Below the pieces are notes generated by a model. That model made no database searches, was not told the DNA's origin, and was given only the letters and a program-made list of their open reading frames with translations. From Planctomycetaceae bacterium (GTDB lineage Bacteria; Planctomycetota; UBA1135; GCA-002686595), in the NCBI GenBank assembly GCA_011525785.1, contig WYBT01000032.1, positions 62,001-126,000 on the forward strand: 64,000 bases of DNA, given 5' to 3'. Each line of letters opens with the position of its first letter. The stretch's first letter is position 1. A program made the translations under genes and the position numbers. Shown in pieces: positions 1 through 10,919 of the stretch.

Positions 1-504
1 GGCAGCGCCGCGGATCACGCGCTCGACCGAGTCGCGGCGCACCGTGCGCGGGCTGTCGCTCTCGCCACTGGCTTGACGCGACCGCACGCGCCACGACTCG
101 CCGTCCTCCTCCAACTCGCCGTAGACCCGCTGACCGTCGCGGAGCACGAGCGCATCCTCGCGCACCCACTTCACGCACAGCGAGGGACGCAGTTCGAGCG
201 TCCACGGATCGCGCTCCACCAGCGCGGCGTGGACCTCGCGCTGCAGCCGCCGGCACATGGCCGAGTTGTCGATCAGGAAGTTGAGCGACTGCGGCAGCGC
301 GTCGGCGTGGAGCACGATCGAACCGCCGCGGCGCTCGGGCGGCTTGGCGCGCGCTGCCGCGTCGAGGTCGGGGTGGAAGCGATCGGGAGTCGAGTCGCCG
401 CGCGCCGCGGCCGGCGCGAGCGAGCCCTGCGCCGCTGCGGGTCCGGTCAGGGCGTGCGAGAGGACGCACACCCAGAGCGCGAGCAGGGTCGAGAGTCGTT
501 GCAT
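1..504 (-). CDS. Peptide ABC transporter solute-binding protein (SBP family 5), N-terminal part
   Basis: The frame starts at ATG 504-502 and is open for 168 codons to the window edge, so only the N-terminus is visible. The first ~26 residues form a signal peptide (MQRLSTLLALWVCVLSH...AAAQG). Residues ~60-110 match the start of the oligopeptide-binding family: LHADALPQSLNFLIDNSA, then EVHAALVERDPWTLEL and a conserved L.VKW segment. An insertion follows (residues ~118-168, LVLRDGQRVYGELEEDGESW...) that is not usual in this family; it resembles a segment of the HEAT protein at 23986. The gene is divergent from oppA, with 139 bp between the starts. The family binds peptides or similar ligands outside the inner membrane. 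The substrate is unknown. Confidence 0.75.
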   Translation of the reverse strand, partial: MQRLSTLLALWVCVLSHALTGPAAAQGSLAPAAARGDSTPDRFHPDLDAAARAKPPERRGGSIVLHADALPQSLNFLIDNSAMCRRLQREVHAALVERDPWTLELRPSLCVKWVREDALVLRDGQRVYGELEEDGESWRVRSRQASGESDSPRTVRRDSVERVIRGAA

Positions 505-643
505 GCGGCGGGGAGTGAGCGCGGCGCGCGCGCACTCCCGACGATTACACCATCGCGGGCGAGCGAGCTACAGCCGCCGGCGGCGCTCGGGGCGGCGCGA
601 CCGGACTGCGGGCGCCGCGGGCCGGACACTACGATGCGCGGCG

Positions 644-2440
644 ATGCCTTCCAGCGCCCCCGCGCTCCGCCTGCGCCGCGTCGTCGCCGCACTTGTGGTG
701 GTGTTGCTCGCCGCGACGACCCTGGCCCTGGCCCGGCGCGCGGGCCGCACGCGGGCGGACTTCGTGTTCACCGCCGGCGGCGAGGTCAAGTCGCTCGACC
801 CGCACGCCGCCACCGGGGTTCCCGAGGGCCGCGTGATCCGCGCGCTGTTCGAGGGGCTCGTGGTGCGCGATCCGCTGACGCTCGCGCCGGCCCCGGGCTG
901 CGCCGAGAGCTGGAGCATCAGCCCCGACGTCAAGCGCTACACCTTCACGCTGCGCGAAACGGCGCGCTGGTCGAACGGCGACCCGCTGCGGGCGGAGGAC
1001 TTCGTGTGGAGCTGGACGCGACTGCTCGCGCCGCAGACGGGCGCGGAGTACGCGGCGCAGCTGTGGTGCATCGAGGGCGCGCGCGACTTCGCCGAGGGAC
1101 GCGCGGGCGCCGAGGGGCTAGGACTTCGGGCGCTCGACGAACGCACGCTCGAAGTGCGCCTCTCGGAGCCGCAGCCGCACTTGCTCGACGTGCTGTGCTT
1201 CTACGCCTTCGTGCCGCTGCACCGCGCGAGCTACGAGTCCGTCCAGCAGCGCTACCCCTCGACCTGGGCCACGCAGTGGACGCGGCCCGAGCACCTGGTC
1301 TCGAACGGCCCGTTCGCCCTGCGCGAGCGGCGCATCAACGAGCGACTGCGCCTGGAGCGCTCGCCGCACTACTGGGACGCGGACGGCGTGGCCCTGCGCA
1401 CGGTCGACATGCTCTCGATCGAGAGCTGGTCGAGCGCTCTCAACCTGTACCTCACCGGTGAAGTCGACTGGGTCGACGGCGCGATCCCGCCCAACCTCGT
1501 GCCGCGCTTGCTGGCGCGCGAGGACTTCCGCGCCACGCCGTACCTGGGCATCTACTTCTATCGCATCAACACCACGCGCCCGCCGCTCAACGATCCGCGC
1601 GTGCGGCGAGCGCTCAGCCGCGCCGTGCAGCGCGCGGAGATCACCGCCAAGGTGCTCAAGGCGGGCCAGGGGCCGGCGTTTTCGTTCACGCCCTGGGGCT
1701 CGATCGGCGACTACAAGGCGCCGAGCTTGAGCCAGGCCACGCCCGCTGGCGCGGACTTCGAGTTCCAAGCCGCGAAGTACTCGACGCCGCGGCGCCGAGC
1801 GCGCGAGTTCCCGAGCATCGAGATCCACTTCAACACCTCCGAGACGCACCGCGCGATCGCCGAGGTCGTGGCGCACCACTGGAAGCAGACCCTGGGCGTG
1901 AAGGCGCGCCTGCGCAACCAGGAGTGGAAGGCCTTCCTCGACGCGCAAGCGAGGCTCGAGTACGACGTCTCGCGCTCGTCGTGGATCGCCGACTATCCCG
2001 ACCCGGGCAACTTCCTCGAGATCTGGACCTCCGACAGCCCCAACAACCGCACGGGCTGGAAGAACGCGCGCTACGACGAGCTCATCGCTCGCGCCCGCGC
2101 CGAACGCGCGCCGGCCAGCCGCTGGCCGCTGTACGCACAGGCCGAACAGATCCTGCTCGACGAGTCGCCCTGCATCCCGATCTACTCGTACGTGAGTCAG
2201 AACCTCGTCGATCCCGGCCTGGGCGGATTCGACGACAACGCGCTCAACGAGCCCTCGCTCGCCAAGCTCTACTGGCGCGATTCGCTCGAGCTCGACGCCG
2301 CGCGCAAACAAGGCGCGAAGGGCAAGAAGCGCGTGCCCTCGCACGGCCCGCCCTCGGGGTTGCGCTCGCCGCGAGCGGCAGCGCAACTTCTCGACGCTTC
2401 GGGCGGAGCGCACGGCGCCAACGTCGGAGGGCAACGCTGA
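644..2440 (+). CDS. oppA: Oligopeptide ABC transporter, solute-binding protein (OppA-like)
   Basis: 598 residues, starting at ATG 644 just before a hydrophobic export segment (VVAALVVVLLAATTLALA). No lipobox is evident, so it may be anchored or cleaved by signal peptidase I. Family-5 landmarks are present in order: GEVKSLDPHAATGVPEG, ALFEGLVVRDPLTLAPAPG, CAESWSI, then RWSNGDPLRAEDFVWSWTRL and the late YPDPGNFLEIW segment. It should capture peptides and deliver them to OppBCDF. It is the first gene of a five-gene operon; its TGA overlaps the oppB ATG by one base (TGATG). A lysine- and arginine-rich tail (KQGAKGKKRVPS...) follows the folded domain. Confidence 0.9.
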   Translation: MPSSAPALRLRRVVAALVVVLLAATTLALARRAGRTRADFVFTAGGEVKSLDPHAATGVPEGRVIRALFEGLVVRDPLTLAPAPGCAESWSISPDVKRYTFTLRETARWSNGDPLRAEDFVWSWTRLLAPQTGAEYAAQLWCIEGARDFAEGRAGAEGLGLRALDERTLEVRLSEPQPHLLDVLCFYAFVPLHRASYESVQQRYPSTWATQWTRPEHLVSNGPFALRERRINERLRLERSPHYWDADGVALRTVDMLSIESWSSALNLYLTGEVDWVDGAIPPNLVPRLLAREDFRATPYLGIYFYRINTTRPPLNDPRVRRALSRAVQRAEITAKVLKAGQGPAFSFTPWGSIGDYKAPSLSQATPAGADFEFQAAKYSTPRRRAREFPSIEIHFNTSETHRAIAEVVAHHWKQTLGVKARLRNQEWKAFLDAQARLEYDVSRSSWIADYPDPGNFLEIWTSDSPNNRTGWKNARYDELIARARAERAPASRWPLYAQAEQILLDESPCIPIYSYVSQNLVDPGLGGFDDNALNEPSLAKLYWRDSLELDAARKQGAKGKKRVPSHGPPSGLRSPRAAAQLLDASGGAHGANVGGQR

Positions 2441-3420
2441 TGTCGCGCTTCCTGCTGCGCCGCGCGCTGTGGTTCGTGGTCACGACCTGGGCCGTGATCA
2501 CGATCGCCTTCTTCGTGCTGCGTGCGGCGCCCGGCGGCCCGTTCTCGGGCGAGCGCAAGCTGCACCCCAGCGTCGAAGCGGCGCTGCGCGCGCAGTACCA
2601 CCTCGATTGGCCGCTGTGGAAGCAGTACCTGCACACGCTGGGGCCGCTCAACCTCGACGAGCGCGGGCTGTTCGGCGACGCGAGCGACGTCTTCGGCGGC
2701 CTGCTCGCGCTCGACTTCGGGCCCTCGATGCAGCACCGCGACGTGTCGGTCAACGACGCACTTGCGCAGTCGCTGCCGATCTCGATCACGCTCGGCTCGC
2801 TGGCGCTGGGCATCGCGCTCGTGCTGGGCCTGGGCGCAGCGCTGCTCTCGGCGCAGTTCCCTGGATCGCGCTTCGACCGCCTGGTGCGACTGGCCGCCGC
2901 TGCGGGACTGGTGCTGCCCAACTTCGTGATCGCGAGCTTGCTCGTGCTCGTGTTCGCTTTCTGGATCCCGATCGCGCCGGTGGCGGGCTGGGGCGCGCCG
3001 CGGCACGTGCTGCTCCCCGCGCTCGCGCTCGCGCTGCCGTTCGCGGCCTACATCGCCCGCCTGGCGCGCGCCGGGCTGCTCGAGACGCTCTCGAAGGACT
3101 ACATCCGCACGGCGCGCGCCAAGGGCGCATCGGAGTCGGCGATCCTGTGGCGCCACGCGCTGCGCGGAGCGCTGACGCCGGTGGTCTCGTACTTGGGGCC
3201 CGCAGCGGCCGGCGTGCTCACCGGCAGCCTGGTGATCGAGCGCATCTTCGCGATTCCAGGCGCGGGCACGCACTTCGTCGCGAGCGCACTCAACCGCGAC
3301 TACACCATGGCCATGGGCGTCACCGTGGTCTACGCGGTGATGGTGTTCGGCTTCAACACGGCGGTCGACGTGGCCTACACGCTGCTCGATCCGCGCCTGG
3401 ACTTGGAGCGCGAAGCGTGA
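2440..3420 (+). CDS. oppB: Oligopeptide ABC transporter permease (OppB-like)
   Basis: 326 residues, start ATG overlapping the oppA stop. It begins MSRFLLRRALWFVVTTWAVI, the usual OppB/DppB first membrane helix, followed by FFVLRAAPGGPF. About six membrane helices are visible. The cytoplasmic coupling loop is intact: EAA-type segment ETLSKDYIRTARAKGASESAILWRHALRGAL near residues 210-245, then the conserved end VIERIFAIPGAGTHFV. It forms half of the inner-membrane channel with OppC. The stop overlaps the oppC GTG by four bases (GTGA), which implies translational coupling. Confidence 0.93.
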   Translation: MSRFLLRRALWFVVTTWAVITIAFFVLRAAPGGPFSGERKLHPSVEAALRAQYHLDWPLWKQYLHTLGPLNLDERGLFGDASDVFGGLLALDFGPSMQHRDVSVNDALAQSLPISITLGSLALGIALVLGLGAALLSAQFPGSRFDRLVRLAAAAGLVLPNFVIASLLVLVFAFWIPIAPVAGWGAPRHVLLPALALALPFAAYIARLARAGLLETLSKDYIRTARAKGASESAILWRHALRGALTPVVSYLGPAAAGVLTGSLVIERIFAIPGAGTHFVASALNRDYTMAMGVTVVYAVMVFGFNTAVDVAYTLLDPRLDLEREA

Positions 3421-4496
3421 GCGCCGTGCCCGAGCAGCGTCGCAGTTGGTTCGCCGACGCGGACTTCGAGCTGGCCCTCGTGCAGCTCGAGCGCGAGCGC
3501 CCGCAGAGCCTGTGGCGCGCCGCGCGCGAACGCCTGCGCCGGCGCGCCTCGGTGCGCTGGAGCCTGCGCTTCCTGATCGGGCTGTGCCTGTTGAGCTTCC
3601 TGGCGCCGCTGCTGCCGCTGCCCTCGCCCGCGGCGATCAACCTGGCCAACGCCACGCTGCCGCCGCAGCTGCCCTGGCCCGCGCCAGGCGCGCTCGATTT
3701 CGAGCCGCAGTACTGGGAGCTGGGCCCGCTCGACGCCCAGATGGTCTCGCTGCGCACGAGCCTGTTCGGCAAGTGGCGCACGGGGCATTGGCTCGGCACG
3801 GACGCGCTCGGCCGCGACGTGCTCGCGCGCGTCGTGTGGGGCAGCCGCACGTCGCTGCTCGTCGCGCTGTGCGCCGCGCTGACGAGCCTGGTGATCGGTG
3901 CGAGCTGGGGCGCGCTCGCGGGCCTCTCGGGCGGCCGCGTCGACAACGTCTTGATGCGCATCGTCGACGTGCTGTTCGCCGTGCCGACGATTTTCCTGGT
4001 GATCTTCCTGTTGAGCGTGCTCGACGCACCCGGGGCCGGCGAAGCGCGGCTCTCGCGCGAGCAGATCTTCTTCCTGGTGGTCGGCGCGGTCTCGTGGCTC
4101 TCGATGGCGCGCGTGGTGCGCGGTCAGGTGCTCGAGCTCGAGCGCTCGGCCTTCGTCGAGGCCGCGCGCGCCGCCGGCGCTTCGACGCCCTGGATCCTCA
4201 CGCGCCACATCCTGCCCAACGTGCTCGGACTGGTGGTGGTGAACCTCACGCTCACGCTGCCCTCCGTGATCCTGTACGAAGCGTTCCTGTCGTTCCTCGG
4301 TCTGGGCGTCGAGCCGCCGCGCGTGAGCTGGGGCCTGCTCGCCGCCGAAGGCGCCGAAGCGCTCAACCCGCTCGAGAGCTACGCCTGGCTCGTGCTCGCG
4401 CCGGGCTGCGCCATGGCGGCGACGCTGCTCGCACTCTCGACGCTCGGAGACGGCCTGCGCGATGCGCTCAGCGTGACGGAGCGCCACGAGCGATGA
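3417..4496 (+). CDS. oppC: Oligopeptide ABC transporter permease (OppC-like)
   Basis: 359 residues from GTG 3417, chosen because it overlaps the oppB stop in the GTGA pattern used throughout this operon. A charged ~45-residue N-terminal extension (ELALVQLERERPQSLWRAAR) precedes the first membrane helix. The OppC landmark GHWLGTDALGRDVLARVVWGSRTSL is present near residue 120-145, and the EAA coupling loop reads LERSAFVEAARAAGASTPWILTRHILPNV. The end has SFLGLGVEPPRVSWGLL, typical of the family. A periplasmic loop of ~75 residues (PAAINLANATLPP...) lies after helix one. The ATG of oppD overlaps its stop. Confidence 0.93.
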   Translation: MSAVPEQRRSWFADADFELALVQLERERPQSLWRAARERLRRRASVRWSLRFLIGLCLLSFLAPLLPLPSPAAINLANATLPPQLPWPAPGALDFEPQYWELGPLDAQMVSLRTSLFGKWRTGHWLGTDALGRDVLARVVWGSRTSLLVALCAALTSLVIGASWGALAGLSGGRVDNVLMRIVDVLFAVPTIFLVIFLLSVLDAPGAGEARLSREQIFFLVVGAVSWLSMARVVRGQVLELERSAFVEAARAAGASTPWILTRHILPNVLGLVVVNLTLTLPSVILYEAFLSFLGLGVEPPRVSWGLLAAEGAEALNPLESYAWLVLAPGCAMAATLLALSTLGDGLRDALSVTERHER

Positions 4497-5529
4497 GCCT
4501 GATCGACGTCCGCCACCTGCGCGTGCGCTTCGACACCGAGCGCGGCCCGCTGCAAGCGCTCGAGCACGTCTCCTTCCGCATCGAGCGCGGTGAGATGCTC
4601 GCGCTGGTCGGCGAGTCGGGCTCGGGCAAGTCGGTTTGCGCGCAGGCGTTGCTCTCACTCCTGCCGCGCGGCCGCGCGGTCGTGGAGACCGGCGAGGTGT
4701 GGTTCGAAGGCCGCAATCTGCTCACGTTGAGCGAGCGCGAGCTGCGCGCAGTGCGCGGCGCACGCATCGCACTCGTGCCGCAGGACCCCGGCGCGGCGCT
4801 GCACCCGTTGTTCACGATCGGCGAGCAGATCGTCGAGGCGCTGCGCTTGCATCAGGAGCTCTCGCGCGAAGAGGCACGTGAGCTCGCGGCGGCAGCGCTG
4901 GTCGAAGTGGGCGTGCCCGCGGCGCGCGAGCGGCTCGACGCGTACCCGCACGAACTCTCGGGCGGCCTGCGCCAGCGCGCGCTGATCGCAATGGCGATCG
5001 CGCCGCGTCCGCAGCTGCTCCTCGCCGACGAGCCGACCACCGCGCTCGACGTGACGGTGCAGGCGCAGATCATGGAGCTGCTCGCGGAGCTGCGGCGCAC
5101 GCGCGAGCTGGGCGTGCTGTTCATCACGCACGATCTGGGCCTGGTCGCGAACTACGCCGACCGCGTGGCGGTGATGTACGCCGGCGCGCTCGTCGAGAGC
5201 GGTCCGACGCGCGAGGTGTTCCGCGCGCCGGCCCATCCATACACGCTGGGATTGCTCGCTAGCGCCGCGAGCCTCGGGCAGCGCGCCGACGCGCGCCTCG
5301 AGTCGATCGCTGGAATGCCGCCCGATCCGCTGAACTTGCCGCCGGGCTGCGCCTTCGCCGCGCGCTGCGCGTTCGCGCAGGAGGCCTGTGCTCGCGCGCG
5401 GCCGCCCTTCCTGCCGCCCATGGGGCTGCGTCAAGCGCTCGAGCGCGGCGTCGAGCTCAACCTCGCCGCCGAGCGCCGCGTGGCCTGCTTCGAGAGCGAG
5501 CGCGTCGTGTCTCGCGCAGGAGCCGACTC

Positions 5530-5533
<4 letters not shown>
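4493..5533 (+). CDS. oppD: Oligopeptide ABC transporter ATP-binding protein (OppD-like)
   Basis: 346 residues; ATG 4493 overlaps the oppC TGA (ATGA). All ABC ATPase motifs are intact: Walker A GESGSGKS (40-47), Q-loop glutamine at ~97 (VPQDPGAAL), signature LSGGLRQRA (~155-163), Walker B LLLADE (~175-180) and switch histidine in FITHDLG. The C-terminal peptide-transporter extension with cysteines (GCAFAARCAFAQEAC, from ~residue 283) marks it as OppD/DppD rather than a general ABC ATPase. It energises uptake through OppBC together with OppF. Confidence 0.95.
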
Positions 5534-6516
<983 letters not shown>

Positions 6517-6553
6517 GCGCTGCGCGCCGTGTCGGGCGGAGACGGCTCTGGCC

Positions 6554-6601
6554 GCCGGACAACTGCGGGAAGCTCCGAATTCCTGTCCGGCGCGGCCGCC
6601 C
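6554..6601 (+). terminator. Hairpin downstream of oppF, possible terminator
   Basis: GCCGGACA (6554-6561) is exactly complementary to TGTCCGGC (6594-6601), with further GGCC/GGCC pairing outside the stem and a 32-nt loop. There is no T run, so this is not a classical intrinsic terminator. The position just after the operon is the main argument. Confidence 0.3.
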
Positions 6602-6629
6602 CGACTCGAGCAGTCCCAGCGAGTCCGCC

Positions 6630-6884
6630 GCGACGCGCACGCGGTGTGCGCCGGGCTCGACGAGTTGGCTGTGCGCGCGCGGCCCGCTGCGGCGCTCGAG
6701 TCCGATGAACTCGGGCGGACAGATCGGTCCGTGCAACGGCGTGTACCTGCTCGACATCGCAGGCACGCTGTCGGCCGACGGTGTCCCCAGCGGGACGACC
6801 GTGCACCTGCAGGGCTGGTACCGCGATCCGCCCGCGCCGAAGCAGACCAGCTTGACGAACGCGCAGGTGATCACTGCGCCGTAG
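6630..6884 (+). pseudogene. Remnant of a secreted-protein C-terminal module
   Basis: The plus-strand frame ending at TAG 6882-6884 encodes a clear copy of the last ~80 residues of the module shared by the secreted proteins in this window. Recognisable pieces are SWLCARGPLRRSSPMNSGG, GPCNGVYLLDI, then VHLQGWYRDPPAPKQTSLTN. The upstream half of the module (CTAG...GVDN) and any passenger domain or signal peptide are missing. The frame runs back into unrelated sequence and oppF shadow without a plausible start. It lies convergent to the intact paralogue at 6906-8207, with 21 bp between their ends. I read it as a decayed or truncated gene. An expressed small protein cannot be excluded, but no start is visible. 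Confidence 0.65.
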
Positions 6885-6905
6885 CAAGGGAAGCCGCCCG
6901 CACGT

Positions 6906-8207
6906 CTACGGCGCCAGCGTCAGCTCCAACGCGTTGCTGAGGCTCGTCGACTTGGGCGCGGGCGGATCGCGGAACCAGGCCTGCGCGTAGGCCTTGGCGC
7001 CGGCGCTCCACGGATTGCCGAGCGCGAGCGGGTTCGCGGCCTGGAACGCGTTCCAGTCGAACGCGAACGAGCCGTCGCAGGCGCCGGCCGTGCCGCCCGA
7101 GCTCTGGCTGAGCATGCGTTGCGTCGGCGGCTTCACGCACAAGAGGCTCGTGCTGTTCGTCGTCCAGGGCAGCGGCGTGAAGCCCGAGTTGTCGACGCCG
7201 TAGAACAAGAGCCCCGTCCGCAATCCGTCGACGTTCGAGACCGCGATCAGACACGGCGAAGCGAGCGCGGCGCTGGGGTTGGCGGTGGCCGAGATGCTCG
7301 CGCTGCAGCCGTTGGTCGACGTGCCCGCGGTGCAGTACGCGACCGGCGTCGGCGCGTAGTCGCCGCCCGACGCGAACTGCAGGACCACGCCTGGGGTTAG
7401 TGACTGGATCGACGCGTCCACCCGCAGATCGAGCGAGTACGACGCGTTGACCACCGGCGGCGCGAGGTTGAGCAGGCTGTCGATGTCGATGGAGCCGGAC
7501 AGCTCTCCACGGATGCTGTACTGCGCCCCCACGTAGGCCGTGACCGTCGTCGCGACCGTCCCCGGGCTGTCATGCTGCGCGATGAATCCGCCGCGCCCGT
7601 TCGAGAGCGAGGCGACGTAGTTGACGAGGTAGGGCGCCGGCTGCGCGGTGCAGTGACCGCTGAGCGTGAGGGAGTAGCTCAACTGCACGGGCGTGCCGTG
7701 CGGCAGAGTGCTCGACGTCACCGTCAACGTGTCGAAGAACTGCGCCCACGGCGCGCCAGCGCCCGTGTCCAGGTTCAGGAACACGCCGTTGGTGTTGCAG
7801 TTGTTCGCTGTGCCGGCGCCGACGCAACGCAGGAACCCGTAGTCCGACGTAGAAGTCGCGTGCGCCTGCGAGGCGCAGCCGGAGGTCGTGCTCGACGAGC
7901 TGTTTCCCGGCGTCACGAGCGGCGCGCTGGTCTGCCAACCGCTGTCGACGAGCAGTTCACTCGCGGTCCCGGTCGTGGTGACGATGCGAAACGAGTTGCG
8001 CAGGCCGTTGGAGGTCTGCGCGTTCCCCGGCGCCGCCAGCAGCGCCAGGCAGCCCGTGGCGAGGAGCGCGCTCCCCAGCGCCGTCCCACACGCGCGGCGC
8101 CCGAGCGAGCGCCAGCGCTCGACGCGCGGGAGTTCAGGGCCGCCGGCGAGCGCCGGGTTCGAGAGCGGAGCAACGTGGAGCGGGGCGGAGCTTCGGGAGG
8201 ACTTCAT
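6906..8207 (-). CDS. Secreted protein with shared C-terminal CTAG/SNAL module
   Basis: 433 residues. ATG 8207 was chosen because it begins a long but plausible signal peptide: a charged ~35-residue n-region, then ALGSALLATGCLALLAA and cleavage after GNA. The middle (~65-285) is a beta-rich, Ser/Thr/Asn-rich domain with no family I recognise. Residues ~290-433 form the repeated module: YCTAGTSTNGC, GLLFYGVDNSGFTPLPW, LCVKPPTQR, SSGG, DWNAFQAANPLALGNPW and AQAWFRDPPAPKSTSLSNAL. Four cysteines in the module recur in the paralogues. The gene is divergent from the ECF sigma gene 231 bp away. It is presumably exported to the envelope or cell surface; the function of neither part is known. Confidence 0.85.
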   Translation of the reverse strand: MKSSRSSAPLHVAPLSNPALAGGPELPRVERWRSLGRRACGTALGSALLATGCLALLAAPGNAQTSNGLRNSFRIVTTTGTASELLVDSGWQTSAPLVTPGNSSSSTTSGCASQAHATSTSDYGFLRCVGAGTANNCNTNGVFLNLDTGAGAPWAQFFDTLTVTSSTLPHGTPVQLSYSLTLSGHCTAQPAPYLVNYVASLSNGRGGFIAQHDSPGTVATTVTAYVGAQYSIRGELSGSIDIDSLLNLAPPVVNASYSLDLRVDASIQSLTPGVVLQFASGGDYAPTPVAYCTAGTSTNGCSASISATANPSAALASPCLIAVSNVDGLRTGLLFYGVDNSGFTPLPWTTNSTSLLCVKPPTQRMLSQSSGGTAGACDGSFAFDWNAFQAANPLALGNPWSAGAKAYAQAWFRDPPAPKSTSLSNALELTLAP

Positions 8208-8438
8208 GGTTGGGCGGCGGTTGGGTTGGGACCTCGCGTCGGCCAAACTCCACGCACGCGCGCCGCTGCGGAGATCACGAATTCGGCGCAAACGCAGTGG
8301 TTCGGAGCTGAGCGCTGCGCGCGTCCCGGGACTCGCCGCTTCTCCCGCCTGCGCTCGCGAGCGAGTTAGCCGCAAGCGCGACGCGACTCCGAGCGGATCG
8401 ATCGGGCGCGGGCGCCGCGGTTAGCTTGGGATGCGCCG

Positions 8439-9179
8439 ATGGACGAACAGCCCGCGACCGAGCCGCGCCAGGAGGGCGAGAGGTTCCTCACGACTCGCTG
8501 GAGTCAGGTGCTGGCCGTCCGCAGCGCAGATCGCGAGCTCGCGTCCGCGGCGCTGCGTCATCTATGCGAGACGTATTGGCCCGCGCTGTATGCCTACGCG
8601 CGCCGGAAGGGCGCGGCGCACGCCGACGCCGAGGACCTCGTGCAGGGCTTCTTCGCACGACTGATCGAGAAGCGCGATCTGCACGCCGAGCGCGGCGCAG
8701 AGCGCTTCCGCTCCTATCTGCTGGGCGCCTTCCGGAACTTCGCCGCCAACCAGGACGCCAGCCAGCGCTCGGTGCGCCGCGGCGGCCGCGAGCGCGTCGT
8801 GTCGATCGACGAGCTGACGGCCTCGCGCGTCGTCGAAGGCCTCGCCGCGCACGACAGCCCGGAGCAAGCCTACGAGCGCCAGTTCGCGCTGGGCGTGCTC
8901 GACTCGGCGCTGCGGCGGCTGCGCGACGAGCAGTGCGCCGGCGGCCGCCAGATTCAGTTCGACACCCTTCGCCCGCTCCTGGGCCTGGACGAGCACGCCA
9001 CGAGCTACGCCGAAGCGGCCGAGCGCCTGGCCACGACGCAAGCCGCGCTGCGCGTGGCGGTTCACCGGCTCAAGCGCCGACTCGCGCATCACATCCGCGC
9101 CGAACTGGCCGGCGCCCTGGCGCGCCCCGAGGACCTCGAGGCCGAACTGCTGCAGTTGCTGGCGGCGCTGCGGCGCTGA
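8439..9179 (+). CDS. ECF-type RNA polymerase sigma factor
   Basis: 246 residues from ATG 8439. The N-terminus has the planctomycete-type ECF entry RFLTTRWSQVLAV (~15-27). Sigma region 2 reads LRHLCETYWPALYAYARRKG and DAEDLVQGFFARLIEK (~42-80), with the DAEDLVQ core-binding motif. Region 4 is the helix-turn-helix near residues 185-220 (SYAEAAERLATTQAALRVAVHRLKRRL). The ~80-residue spacer between regions 2 and 4 is longer than in most ECF factors. In planctomycetes such factors are often paired with a Ser/Thr kinase, as here 147 bp downstream. No anti-sigma factor is adjacent, so phosphorylation by the kinase is a reasonable but untested mode of control. Confidence 0.92.
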   Translation: MDEQPATEPRQEGERFLTTRWSQVLAVRSADRELASAALRHLCETYWPALYAYARRKGAAHADAEDLVQGFFARLIEKRDLHAERGAERFRSYLLGAFRNFAANQDASQRSVRRGGRERVVSIDELTASRVVEGLAAHDSPEQAYERQFALGVLDSALRRLRDEQCAGGRQIQFDTLRPLLGLDEHATSYAEAAERLATTQAALRVAVHRLKRRLAHHIRAELAGALARPEDLEAELLQLLAALRR

Positions 9180-9325
9180 GCTGCTGCATCGTGGATCCAT
9201 CGCGCGGCGCGCAGGATCCGCCGACCGACATCTCAGCGCGGACGAAGGTAGCACTGAGATTTTCGGGACCGGGGGCGTAACACTCGAGCGAAAGCTCGTC
9301 GCCTGGGCCTGGAGCCCGCCCCGCC

Positions 9326-10909
<1,584 letters not shown>

Positions 10910-10919
10910 GCGAGCGCAT

